Notes: generated from the sequence alone by a model not told the origin. A stretch of 64,000 nucleotides of DNA from Psococerastis gibbosa (GCA_963971405.1 OZ020484.1:37594770-37658769); one strand, 5' to 3'. Counted from the stretch's first letter, positions 10,001 through 21,179 are shown. Made by a program: numbers and translations.

Positions 10001-13000
10001 TCCTTCGATTTAGTTCGAGAGAAAAAGGAACCCAGAATGTTTGCCTTCATCTATCAACTTTTTTTTTGTAACTAATCAGTGTGAGGTAATTTTCTTTCCC
10101 TTGAAAACCCAATGCTACATTTTCTGTTTTTGTCTCAATGAAATTTTCTTAATAGTTAATATAATACTCACTTGTAATTGTCGTCGAGTTACTTCCTTGT
10201 TGTTACATTTTTCTAACTGTTGCAGAATAATTGTAGAGCATGCTCGAGGGACTGACCGAGGGAGACGAAGCCGCGATCGCTTCGGTGGTGGTGGAGGAGG
10301 AGGGGGCGGCGGTGGTGGTTACGGCCGTCGTCGTTGGGACGGCAGGTAAGCTCATTGTGTCAGCAGGTCTTAGATCATGTGACTTGTGTTGCAGGGTGTC
10401 TGTGGAGCGCGCTAGAGGTACTCCCCGCGGAAGTGACAGATGGAAGGAGCGTGGCAGTGGCGGTCGGTCTGCACTGCCGCCAAGGCGGCGCATGCGCAGC
10501 AGGAGCCCCCGACGTGATCGTCGGTAAGCCGGCATATTTAGCCGGTCATGACGCTACTGATGCATTACGTTTAATGTGGTATTTATAATGTCTCGTAGGT
10601 TCCAATTACCAAAGTGCCAATGCCAGAGCCAACCAAATGAATACCCAAAGCCAGAGCCAATCAATCCAATACCCAATGCCACAATCCAATCAATTTCGCC
10701 AACTTGCTTCCACAGCTCTTCATCGCACAGCAGTTCAAAACTGGATTCTACGTAGATGGATCTCCGCTTCACTGGTTTGAATTTTGTAAATTTTAATTTT
10801 GCTTATAAGTCTTTATTAATTATGTTTTGTTCTCGTTGTTCTCAACAGGGGGGATGACAGAGGTCGTCCTAATAGCAGGTGAGATATAATGCATTTCTTA
10901 TTGGCTTTGCTATTGATTACAATACAATTTATATATATTATATATATATACTTATTTCTATTTCTTTGGCTGCAGATATGGACCTCCAACGAGGACGGAA
11001 TACCGTGTCATCGTAGAGAACTTGTCTAGTCGCGTGAGCTGGCAGGTAATATGCTTGATTACGGGCTGAATAAAGTGCTTTTGGAAAGGGGGCTAAATCT
11101 TCTTGATTGTTTCGAAGAAAACAAAACGTCCAATAAGATTATTTTCGCTCTCTTTTTTACAAAAAAAATTAGTTTAAACTGTTAAAACAGTAAATATACA
11201 GAAGATAAGTCTAATAGTTGAAATTTTATGTGCCCGAAAAAATCCAGTTCTATGTTGAACCTCATTTCCTGCGTATTCGACGAGTTGGAAATAAGCAAAT
11301 GTCTTCCCTTTTTATATTTAAAAAAAAAAAACGAAGAAAATTGCGAAAATACATGGTCGAAGGCCGAGCAGCGTATCGTTTAATGTCACCCTATTCATAT
11401 CCAATGCTTCTTTTTAGTTCTTGCTTCTTTGTAGCTGGTGATAACGACTTCAGCTACCCTGAATTTATTACTAAAACCATAGTTCTGGTTGAGTTAGATT
11501 TCAGAGGTGTCAGCAGTGGGAAAACGATAGCCGCACTTTTCTTATTTCTAGATACCTGAATATGGGGTAGAATTTTTTAAAATCATCATATAAACAACTT
11601 GGTTAGTTAACAGAGGCACCTACTTGTTAATGGTGCAATGGCTTTTCCCTGACATAATATTTTGTCTTTTTGTCTGAAGAGCCTAGCTCTCGTCGCCGCT
11701 GGCTGAGGGACATAGGGCTTTTGCGATGGCGCTCAGACTAGTGTACCGATGCGATGCCATGGGCTCTGGACTGGAGGTGGACGATGTGCGATGTTGTGCG
11801 CCTCGGACCAATGGGAGAGAAGATTTAGTGGTGACAGACGATGGAGGAAGAGCTCATAAAATTACTCTCCACTTTGCCCTAACCAGCACCTACCTCCCGA
11901 GTCCTACCCCATCATTTCTCTCCAGCTCATCTAGCGTACACTGCCTTAATGGTGATGGATGATGTGGTCTTTGAGGGTTGGTCAAACGTGTAGATGTGTC
12001 GGCGCCCCATGTGTCTCTGTCCAGTGTCTATGCCTTGCCATATCTGCCTTTACAAGGTAACTAGTGGTTTCCACAACACGTTCCTTTCTACTACTACTGT
12101 TTATGCTGCTACGGTAGCTAATTCATTTTGGGCACTTGGTCTGAGCGTTTGATCGGGAGATGTATAATTTTTAATTTATGGAATTGTCTCCAAAGGGGTG
12201 CTGCCGTAAGTGCTAAGGTAAAAATACATAATTGAATTTTGTCAGGGACAGGACTCTGTTTTTGCTTAAGAGAAGTCTGATCCCTTAATTTGAAACTAAG
12301 CAGTTCGCTTGTATTACAGGATCTGAAAGACTTCATGCGCCAGGCCGGTGAAGTAACCTATGCGGATGCCCATAAGAATCGCCGCAATGAAGGGTAAGTC
12401 ATTGATTCTGTCTAGACATGTGCATGTGCAATGTGCACGTATACTACCCTAACCAGCTCAAGTTCGGACACTTGAATTTTTGTATCACTTATTTTACAAA
12501 TGTTTTTTTTTTTTTTCTTAAATTGCGACTGATTAATTTTTGTTTGGCTATAATACATTAAAATATGGACCATTAGGTAGATTTTGAAGAAAATATTTTT
12601 AAAATCTATGGAAGCATAACCTCAGGGATAATATTTGTTTCCACCCTTGCAAGGACTACGAAAATGATCCACTTCCTAGGACCTAGTTTTTTCGTAAAAA
12701 ATTAAACTTACCGGGTCAAAAACCACCTAAAAGTAGAAAACAATTACATTTTAGCAATAATAGTTGAAAAATTTTCAATAACAAATTTTTTTGTGATGTG
12801 GCGAGAGGAATCGCGTTATCTGCTGATTTACGCGAATGAGTGATAACGCTTTCGTAACTTGGGAAAGGCGTACGGAAAATAGCTGCCGGCTACTCCTGGC
12901 AGAAAGCCTTGTTCATGATATTGCCTGAAAACACGATAAAACCAGAGAAATCGTAGCTAAACCTACGGAAAGAAGTATTCAGACAGTGACGCTAGGGGAA

Positions 13001-16000
13001 GAAAGGGCCCCTTGGACGAGTTGCCTTAAGCAATAGAACGGATACTAGTGATTCTATTAATCATAAATGGAACCAGCTCACTGGCAAAAAATACGGCAAA
13101 GATACTTGTCGCCAAACTTTGAAGAACATGGGGTTTCAATTTTACGCTGCTAAGAAGGAATCTGCACTGACTTTTCGTCAAATGAAAAGAAGACGAGCTT
13201 GTGGAAATCTATGTTCAAATCTCGATTTATCCGACCAGACAACCCTGCGCCAGTTATTTTCTGACCAAATTTTGAATTGATTTCCACATGCGCGTCTTCT
13301 TTTCATTTGACGCCCGTTTCTTCTTAGCAGCGTATGATTGACACGGTCGATCCGGCTCTGGCTGGTCAGGGACTCTAATCTTTGTATTGTATTGATTGAA
13401 ACCTCATGTTCTTCAAAGTTTGCGACAAGTATCTTTGCAGTATTTTTTACCAGTAAGCTGGTTCCATTTATGATTAATAGAATCACTAGTATCCGTACTA
13501 TTGCATCAGGCCACTCGTCCATGGGCCTTTTCTTCCCCTTGCGTCACTGTCCGAATACTTACTTCCGGAGGTTTAGCTACGATTTCTCTGTTTTTTTCGT
13601 GTTTTTTATGCAATATCTTGAAGAGTGCTTTTTGCCAGGAGTAGCCGGCAGCTTTTTCCGTACGCCTTTCAAAGTTACGATAGCGTTATCACTCATTCGC
13701 GTAAATCCACGGATAACGCGATTCCTCTCGGCACAGCACAAAAAAATTTTGTTATTGAAAAATTTTCAACTATTATTGCTAAAATGAAATTGTTTTCTAC
13801 TTTTAGATGGTTTTTGACCCGGTAAGTTTAATTTTTTACGAAAAAACTAGGTCCTAGGAAGTGGATCAATTTCGTAGTCCTTGCAAGGGTGGAAACAAAT
13901 ATCCCTGAGGTTATGCTTCCATAGATTTTAAAAAATATTTTCTTCAAAATCTACCTAATGGTCCATATTTTAATGTATTATAGTCAACAAAAATTAATCA
14001 GTCGCAATTTAGGAAAAAAAAAAATATTTTGTAAAATAAGTGATACAAAAATTCCAGTGTCCGAACTTGAGCTGGTTAGGGTAGTATTATTATGTAAATG
14101 TTTAATTGAACGGTTAGCCTAGGGATCGAGTGTTTTGAGCTTTGGAAAGGTAATGGTTGGTATAAGGGGTTGAAGTGTCAAACTATCCAAGGTTTTCTTT
14201 ATTCCCTTGTTGCGGATATTATCTACCCCTCAGAGCCTAGGTTGCTAGCAGGTTTTGTGTATTAATTTATTTTAGTGCTGAACTGTCTTGAAACTTAAAT
14301 TCCCTTGTACTGTCCACCCGCGATAGGACGATAATTGGAGCACTAAAAATAGGAGAATAAACTAAGTGTTCCATATTATGTCATGCTATCGTGGTCAGGT
14401 AATAGTATTATATAGTATATAATAATAGCCATTAAATTGTCTTGGTTTAAAGAGGCAACCTCCTCAGGATATTATATCAGAATTTAAGAAAAATCCAGAA
14501 AAAAATTGACTTAAGACTCGAACCCACGATCTAGTCCAGCCATGTTTTTTTTATTGATTCACTTAATTTCTTAAATTGTAAGTAACAAACGGCGATTTAT
14601 TATATTTGTTGTTGCCTTCACTTTTATTTCCTTCATTTTGAATAATAGTTAGGTCTTCACAAAATGATGAAATTAGTTAATTCATCTCTCGGGGCTGATA
14701 ATAGTGATGCGAGAAAACTACCTGATCTTAATTAGTGTATACATTTCGAATGGCTGGTTAGTCTTGTTTTTCTATTTGCTACTTCTCTTTTTTTTCAGTG
14801 TGGTTGAGTTCATTTCGAGCTCTGATATGAAGGCAGCCGTGGAGAAACTGGATGGGACTGATCTCAATGGCCGTAAGATCAAACTGGTTGAAGACAAGGG
14901 GCGCCGCGGCCGCCGTTCTCGCTCCTCGAGCGGTTCGAGATCCGCTTCTCGATCTCGTTCGAGGTACGATACCTGTCCCAAACCCCCTTCCCTCTCCTCC
15001 TCTGGCTTATGGCACGGTTTGGCGTATCAGTAGCGTCATGAACCGTTCTTAGCATTAATCAAAATAGTCGACCATGCAAAAAAGTAAACGGTTTTGTAGT
15101 TAAAAATTAATGCGCAATTATTACAGTAGTCTTTTCTCTATTTGTAACTGGTTTTTACGGTCATATTCGGAAGAGACTACTGTAGTTTTTCCTCGCAATT
15201 TTTGTTCTCAGGAATGGTGGTGTTCAACTGTTTGGTTCCTTTTTTTCATGTAGTATGGTCGGTTATACTTAACAGTAGTTATATGTTAAAGCCCAATTAG
15301 TCGCAATAGGTAGTTGTGAGGCTAACTATTTTGGAAACATGTAAATTCCGGCTTCTGTCATAGAGTGTAAGTTCTTATTTCCAATCAAACTTTAGTTTGG
15401 TACTGGATTTATGGTAGACAGTATTGAGTCATTTTGTTAAATTCATTTTTACGATTACTGTTACACGTTTGAATCCTCTTCCCTAAGTTTACCTTAAGGA
15501 AACCAGGAAAATCAGTCGTAAATCCATGCCTATTTAAAACGTATTAACGCTATAAAGGAGGGAAACCAAAAAATAAAGAAAACTAGCAAGGCTTTACTAA
15601 AAGTTCTGGAAATGTACCAAATGAAGTATTTTCTATGTCATTCCGGACAACCTTTTATCTTTACATTATCTCGCGTAGACTAAAAGTTAAACTTCCAGTG
15701 GGTTCATTTTTAGATTTTTCAATCGTATAACGCTCATGAACTGCCCTTTAAGTAAACGTCGTTTGGACGTGATTATTACTAATAGACTTTGTTGTGCCAA
15801 ACATGTGGAAGTTAGGCTAGATAATTTCCAAGTGTTGGTAAACCCTGCACGTATAGTGCAAAGAAAGTTTTTAACTTGGATGGCTTAACTATACTGCCCA
15901 TGATGATGGGCACCGTGTTGTAAATGTTGATAAGATAGGACTTGACGTGACAGGTCCAGCAGAAGTCGGCGCAGTCGCAGTCGCAGCCGACGCAGCTCGC

Positions 16001-17988
16001 GGTCCAGATCAAAGAACAGGTCCGCATCGCGCTCCAGGTCTCGCAGCCGCTCCAAGTCCAAATCCAAGTAAGTTCACTCTATACTCCTGATTTCGCATTT
16101 TTTATATCCCTAACTATCTTAAGAGTAAATTGGTCACTACCATCAATCGTGTTTTTTTTTTTTTTTGCAACCAATCGGTGTTATAAGCGGGCACATATCA
16201 TTTATCAAAATGTAGAGCATGCTGGGAAATGCTGAGGAATTTTTGAGACCTCTACGATCAATATTTCATGAGATACGGTATTTGATTTTGTGCTCCTCCA
16301 AATTTATACCCTCTCTTAAGCGTTATACCTCGGTTGTCATGGGTAAAGGTATGTCTTGGAATGAAAATGCATAGGTTATAGATAATCCATCGATTTCGTC
16401 CCTACCTGCAGCCTGATCGGGGCGTTTATAATACCGGTATTTATTTAATCCACTGGTAAACAAGATAATTTTATAATGGAAAGTGCTATTCAAAATGTGT
16501 TTGTTTACAGTTATAATCCTAGGGTATTTATTTAACCCCGGTATTATAAACGCCTCGATCAGACTGCTGAAGTCTTGAATAGACATTCTACGGGCGGGCA
16601 TTTTTGCCTGATCGGTCAACTAAAGAAATAAAAAATATCTACTTAGTTTCATTGCTTTCGATGTAATATTAGCTTTTTCATACATTCTAAATTGATTTGA
16701 AGTTACTTACTTTTAATTTTTCCGCGCCATTTCCTTATGGTGAGTCGGTGGCAGAGCTGCGGTGCTTCCAGACGATTCTGTCTTGCGCGTTCTCCCTTGT
16801 GAGCCCGGTTTCTTGCAGGTCGCTTATAATCTCCGGGGTGAGCTTTAGGCGTCCACGTGCTCGGCGTCCAGGTACCATCGCCTCTCCCACTCTACGTATT
16901 AGCGCGGATCCCTCTCTCCTCTGCATGTGTTAATGTGATAGAGTGAGGCAAAGTAAGGCGGTGTCGTTTTTTTTTTTCTTCATTTGATCTGGGCTGCAGC
17001 GTTAGTCGGGATGTAACAATATTTATCAGAAATTGCATGGCGAGAGTGTGTTGTGTCGATTTATTGCGCAACATTAGTTTTAAATCCATGCTAAATTAAT
17101 TTTACCCTGAACCATTGGAGTGACTTACAATAGTCACTTCACACTGATGTGGGTATCACATTGAACCTCAAACGGTTCATTTCAAATGAGGAAAAAATGT
17201 TCATTTCAACAATATATTGTGCAGATGTTGTATCTTTTAATGTAGAAAATTAGCGCTTGTAGTCGTAGGTTGACATCGAGAACGTATAACAGTTTGCCAA
17301 TGGCCAAATTTCATACGGAAACAATACAAATAATGTCCGAAATCCATGGGGTCGTTGGCATTGGACAAGGGACCTATGGGCCACTATAAGGCCTGGGTCC
17401 ATAAAAAGTCCTTAAAAAAACTCTGATGCGGTTAAGACGACGCCACGTCTCGGTTAGGCGTAGATCGTGGGTGCGTATCCCGCCATGTCCTGTTTTTTCT
17501 ATATTCTCTAATTTCGGTTAACATAACTGTTTTTGACACCCCTTTTATTTTCTGGTAGGAACGAGCGTAGAACCAAGTCGCGTTCTCGATCGAAATCTGT
17601 GAAGAACGATCGCTCTGCTTCGAGGTCTCACTCGCGTTCAAGATCTCCGCCAAGAAATGGAAGCGCCAGCAAGTAAGTTACTATTTATTTTTTGGAATCT
17701 CATCCCAACGAATTATACTCGAATTTCTTTGTTAATTACCTTTTGACTAAGGATAGCATGATGATACTTCTACTTCATCTCTCGGGACTGATCGTAGTGA
17801 TGTTAAAAAAAATATACTGAAAGTCGCTTAAACTCGTAGCTACTAGAGAGAAATCTGCTAGTGCGCCAACTAACGATTTTTTTATTGTTTTTAGGGATAG
17901 ATCAAGGTCGCGCTCCGTGAGCAAGGACAAATCCAAGTCCAAATCACGCAGTCCGTCGGCTGGGAAAGGCGGTGATCAACAGGACTAG
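6940..17988 (+). CDS. B52: SR splicing factor B52/SRSF4-5-6 type, complete, with duplicated alternative exons
   Basis: SR proteins bind exonic enhancers and recruit spliceosome components in the nucleus. Coding exons: 7120-7245 (or alternative 6940-7062), 9658-9728, 10226-10345 (or alternative 10395-10523), 10849-10878, 10976-11045, 12320-12393, 14799-14963, 15954-16067, 17559-17672 and 17895-17988 (TAG). All junctions are GT-AG and in phase; the canonical path gives 325 residues. Order: RRM1 (RNP2 IYVGGL, RNP1 KNGYAFVEF), glycine/arginine hinge, RRM2 with the SR-family signature SWQDLKD (split by an intron after SWQ), then an RS domain over the last four exons. The match to insect B52 runs end to end ([40 protein letters not shown]). 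Introns hold many mobile elements. RS exons were called from splice sites and serine-arginine coding. Confidence 0.95.
7120..7245 (+). other. B52 alternative first coding exon B (canonical RRM1 N-terminal half)
   Basis: Own ATG at 7120, 42 codons, beginning [15 protein letters not shown] as in insect B52, and ending KNGYAFV at GTG|GTAAGT. The best acceptor is TTTGTTTCTTTGCAG, ending at 7100; a weaker AG is at 7115. The gap from the exon A donor to this acceptor is 38 bases (53 with the weaker AG). Confidence 0.9.
7413..7780. repeat. Palindromic MITE, ACAGCCCGTAGGAAATTGGC family, copy 1
   Basis: The ends are near-perfect inverted copies of GTACAGCCCGTAGGAAAT and the whole 0.37 kb folds back on itself around about 7600. 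Another full copy is at 54823-55203, a larger derivative at 31119-32010 and an orphan end at 33012-33040. The apparent 92-codon minus-strand frame is a consequence of the palindrome. Confidence 0.85.
8499..8623. repeat. Short MITE with GGCGGATCC ends and a 16-base poly(G) run
   Basis: GGCGGATCCACGG at the left and CCGCTGGATCCGCC at the right are inverted; the interior starts with sixteen G (8510-8525) followed by a C-rich stretch. Lies in the B52 intron after exon B. Confidence 0.6.
8645..9260 (+). pseudogene. Tc1/mariner transposase remnant
   Basis: Across several frames the sequence reads as a Tc1-like transposase: a GRPHKT-type linker near 8698, then [17 protein letters not shown] (the block carrying the first catalytic acid, where the usual D of SDESK is N here), a degenerate WWRFDHGVG where Tc1 has GGGSVMVWG, a YRDT/NLEP block and NDPKHK near 9246. 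Frameshifts and stops break it throughout. It sits in a B52 intron. No intact ends were found. Confidence 0.8.
9261..9657. other. GC-richer intronic sequence before B52 exon 9658
   Basis: A 103-codon open frame (9270-9581) overlaps this stretch but has no recognisable domain, and the base composition resembles inserted repeat DNA. No function assigned. Confidence 0.3.
10226..10345 (+). other. B52 alternative hinge exon 4a (poly-glycine type)
   Basis: Acceptor CTAACTGTTGCAG, donor GGCAG|GTAAG. It encodes [15 protein letters not shown], then a run of twelve glycines and YGRRRWDG, finishing RRM1 and forming the flexible hinge before RRM2. The length is 120 bases (a multiple of three). This matches the usual glycine-rich hinge of B52. 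Confidence 0.9.
10395..10523 (+). other. B52 alternative hinge exon 4b (arginine/serine type)
   Basis: Acceptor GACTTGTGTTGCAG, donor TCG|GTAAGC. Same entry and exit phase as 4a, 129 bases. It encodes [15 protein letters not shown], aligning with the start of 4a, then diverges to an RS-like end ([13 protein letters not shown]) in place of the glycine run. The 4a donor and 4b acceptor bound an intron of only 49 bases. Confidence 0.85.
10601..10753 (+). other. Possible cryptic or poison exon with Pro/Gln coding
   Basis: After a weak acceptor (TGTCTCGTAG, ending at 10600) the frame set by the upstream B52 exons stays open for about 50 codons, rich in Pro, Gln and Ser and based on repeated CCAATRCC words, then reaches TAG (GATTCTACGTAG). 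No good donor follows, so it could only be an alternative terminal exon, or simply a repeat. Low support. Confidence 0.2.
11680..12056 (+). other. Candidate poison exon in B52, between RRM2 exons
   Basis: A GC-richer 377-base block is bounded by a plausible acceptor (TTTGTCTTTTTGTCTGAAG, ending at 11679) and a plausible donor (TACAAG|GTAACT at 12056/12057). Spliced after the SWQ-ending exon it would hit TGA after eight codons, truncating the protein inside RRM2. SR genes are known for stop-containing cassette exons used in autoregulation. Alternatively it is inserted repeat DNA. No conservation data are available here. Confidence 0.35.
12442..14086. mobile_element. Palindromic foldback element derived from a Tc1-like transposon, copy 1
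   Basis: Both ends carry inverted CTACCCTAACCAGCTCAAGT, flanked by TA (the Tc1/mariner target). The similarity continues inward for about 0.75-0.8 kb per arm, so the whole 1.6 kb is a head-to-head palindrome around 13210-13300. The arms and centre encode fragments of a DD34E-type transposase ([41 protein letters not shown] on the minus strand), each truncated and frameshifted. No arm can make an enzyme. Located in a B52 intron. Confidence 0.85.
14430..14545 (-). repeat. SINE fragment with B-box-like sequence
   Basis: GACTCGAACCCACGAT at 14516-14531 is the complement of a tRNA B box (GGTTCGAGTC type). The adjoining GAGGCAACCTCCTCAGG and TTAAGAAAAATCCAG parts match, in reverse, the SINE-like sequence at 48320-48460. 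Intronic in B52. Confidence 0.45.
16715..16960 (-). mobile_element. LINE 3' end (RTE-like), 5'-truncated
   Basis: The minus frame at 16926-16735 reads [12 protein letters not shown], then SDLQETGL and [10 protein letters not shown], the usual C-terminal tail of RTE-like reverse transcriptases (GRPxxxW ... AQDRxxWR). It ends in a non-coding GGAAATGGCGCGGAAAAA tail like that of the copy at 41168-41715. Dead on arrival: only the last 60 or so codons remain. Confidence 0.65.
17418..17530 (+). repeat. tRNA-derived SINE fragment
   Basis: GCGGTTAAGACGAC (A-box-like) and GATCGTGGGTGCGTATCCC (B-box-like) are about 40 bases apart, followed by ATTCTCTAATTTCGGTTA, a body segment shared with 43095-43125. 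Probably a SINE and not a tRNA gene. Confidence 0.45.
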
Positions 17989-18268
17989 GCAGTAATGCGA
18001 GAAATGTTCATTCTTAAACCCCGTTTATAATTTTTTGATTGTGTTTCTTCTACGCTAATGAACCGGTGATCCGTGACTCGGACATTATCAATTGGTTCTT
18101 ATTCAATCTAGGCTCTTAGTGATAATATTAATATATTGTATTGGTGTATATCCCTTGCTTAATCCATTAATTTTGAAGTCGAATGTAGCGGGGATATTCA
18201 TTGTCAATATAACCAGGTCTACAACCGGTATTAAAGAAAACATTTTCCTATTTTGTTTTCGCCGATTA

Positions 18269-19506
18269 TACTACCCTAACCAGCTCAAGTTCGGACACTT
18301 GAATTTTCGTATCACCTATTTCACAAAAAAAATGTCCTTAAATTGCGACCGATTAATTTTTTTTACTATAATACATTAAAATATGAACCATTAGGTAGAT
18401 TTTGAAGAAAATATTTTTAAAATCTATAGAAGCATAACCTCAGGGATATTTGTTTCCACCCTTGCAAGGACTATGAAAATGGTCCTTTTCCTAGGACCTA
18501 GTATTTTCGTAAAAAATTGAACTTACCGGGTCAAAAACCATCAGAAAGAAAAAATTTTCATTTTAACAATAATAGTTGAAAAATTGTCAATAACAAAATT
18601 TTTTTTGTGATCATGGCGAGAGGAATCGCGTTATCCGTGGATTTATGCGAATGACTGATAACGCTATCGTAACTTGGGAAAAAATCAAAATTTGGTCAGA
18701 AGATAACTGGCACAGGGTTGTCTGGTCGGATAAATCGAGATTTGAACATGGATTTCCACAAGCGCGTCTTCTTTTCATTTGACGAAAAGTCAGTGCAGAT
18801 TCCTTCTTAGCAGCGTAAAATTGAAACCCCATGTTCTTCAAAGTTTGGCGACAAGTATCTTTGCAGTATTTTTTGCCAGTGAGCTGGTTCCATTTATGAT
18901 CACTAGTATCCCTTCTATTGCATCAGGCCACTCGTCCAAGGGCCCTTTCTTCCCCTTGCGTCACTGTCCGAATACTTCCTTCCGTAGGTTTAGCTACGAT
19001 TTCTCAGGTTTTTTCGTGTTTTCAGGCAATATCTTGAAGAGTGCTTTCTGCCAGGAGTAGCCGGCAGCTATTTTCCATACGCCTTTCCCAAGTTACGAAA
19101 GCGTTATCACTCATTCGCGTAAATCCGGGGTTAACGCGATTCCTCTCGCCATATCACAAAAAAAATGTATTATTGAAAATTTTTCAACAAATATTGTTAA
19201 AATGAAATTGTTTTCAACTTTTAGATGGTTTTTGACCCGGTAAGTTTAATTTTTTACGAAAAAACCAGGTCCTAGGAAGTGGATCATTTTCATAGTCCTT
19301 GTAAGGGTGGAAACAAATATTATCCATGAGGTTATGCTTCCATAGATTTTAAAAATATTTTCTTCAGAATCTGCCTAATGGTTCATATTTTAATGTATTA
19401 TAGTCAAACAAAAATTAATCAGTCGCAATTTAAGAAAAAAAAAAATATTTTGTAAAATAAGTGATACAAAAATTCAAGTGTCCGAACTTAAGCTGGTTAG
19501 GGTAGT
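18269..19506. mobile_element. Palindromic Tc1-derived foldback element, copy 2
   Basis: Same ends (CTACCCTAACCAGCTCAAG and its complement, 18271 and 19505) and same internal sequence as the copy at 12442-14086, but the left arm has lost about 0.4 kb. The minus frame near 18841-18740 again shows the [11 protein letters not shown] transposase fragment, and [17 protein letters not shown] reads on the plus strand. It lies 0.28 kb past the B52 stop and may contribute to its 3' UTR. Confidence 0.85.
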
Positions 19507-21175
19507 GCATGCCCTTGAAGGAACTGCAATAAGACGGGTACGCTTGGTTTTTAGGGGTCATGTGGATTATCTTCGCTATTACTGGTGTGTCGGTCAAGGG
19601 AGCGCCAGCAGTCACAAGGTGTGAAAAGGCCGAAGCGTATTCCCAAAATGGGAAAATTAAGAATACTAATAAGATTTCCCATGACTGTTGTTGCATTGGT
19701 GGAAACTTTTTTTAACAATGAATTTTCATTGAAATTTCAGAATTAACTTTAAAAATTAGTCAATGCTATGCAATGTATCTTCTGTGCACAAGTATACATC
19801 ACAGTGCCTTGTTTTATTCAGTGCAGACCAAGTAACACATAAATTTTAATGTTATCCGGTTTTGAGAAAGCGTTTGCAGTATTCGCCGTGTTGCATTTAT
19901 ATTGCAAAGATTTCCATTGAAATATTGTTAATGTACTCCATAATGGTATGTGGTACGCCCGTCAGTGGAGAGAGTAACTCGTAACTGCCATGAGGCTTAA
20001 GGAAACTATGGATTTCCATGTTTAATGGGGGGCCGAACCGGGAGAATTAGCGACGGTAGAACACGTTTGAAAACTAATTTTGGGTTTCAGTTAACCAATA
20101 TTTTAAGCCGTGGGCATAGGGAAAATTTAGGAAATAAATTACGAATGCAAATGTTTCATTTTCATATAAAAAATAAAACCGGGCACTATCAGTTTTTAGT
20201 GCGAAATCGTTATTTTCACGCCTTCCACCAATGTGGTCAATCAGTTAATTTACAAAAAAAGAGGACGTATGGCAACCCTAATTTGTTTCTTGCTGACGGA
20301 CAATCCTCAGACGTTGCACTTTTGGAGAATATACCTTTAGTTTCATGTTATGTAGTCTTCAGCCTGTCTTCATTCATAAAATGTTTTTTTCTGTGGTAGA
20401 ACGGTATAATACACAATAAATTTTCTGATTGGAATTTATTTCATGGAACCTATATAGAATTTCGCTCATGTCTTCATCAATCAGGGTTTGGGGGGAGGGG
20501 CGCAGTAACAGGTAATGTGGGTAGTTACTATGCATAACTTGCCAGATCAAGTTAACCGTGAGCGTCAGTGTTGAGGAATATTTTTTTTCTAGTTTATGAC
20601 GGCTTTTTCGATCGATACTTCACGAAGGCTTTGCGCAAAAAAGGGAAGTGGAAGGGGGCTGATTTTCTTGAATTATCCATTTTTATACCCATTATCTGTA
20701 ATATCTTCAAAACCTTACTTTGGAAAGGCCGACATACCAATGGTGGGTCTGTTCTGGTTTTGTTACTCTGCTCCTTAAACATACCTGAAGTTTCAAAACA
20801 TCGATTGAATGGTTCGTCAGATTATTATTATTATTTTTTAGTCGTGTTTTACTTTTTTTTATGCCCTGAACCAAACGATCACGACCTACTTTTTTTTTTA
20901 CATTAATAAATACATACAATGTAAGATGTGCATTAAAAATAATCGTCGGAGTCGTCTCTATGCTCCAGACTATATTTTGCAACCAAAAGTCTACATCACT
21001 AAACTTCGGGGCTGTAGCCTGCCAATCGAAATAAGAAGACTGGCATCCCTATGCTTATCCATAGGATGCAATATTTGTGATTTTTTTAAATGAAATCACA
21101 GGATCGAAGTTACAAAATGTTTGGGTGCCACTGTTCCCATTTTGGCCACTTAGGTGTTATTACAGGGAGCAAAAG
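19507..21175. other. Non-coding spacer
   Basis: Open frames of up to 124 codons occur (20025-20399, 20568-20906) but show no recognisable domain, good start context or conserved block. Nothing supportable seen. Confidence 0.35.
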
Positions 21176-21179
21176 TAAT

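Noticed and set aside
10203..10535. 110-codon minus-strand frame over the B52 hinge exons
   Set aside because: It is the mirror of two well-supported plus-strand exons with low-complexity Gly/Arg/Ser coding.
13178..13787. Open frames of 114-149 codons inside the foldback element
   Set aside because: They are palindrome shadows and fragments of a dead Tc1 transposase, interrupted and lacking the catalytic domain.
20025..20906. 124- and 112-codon frames in the 20 kb spacer
   Set aside because: No recognisable motif, no start context, and composition like the surrounding AT-rich DNA.
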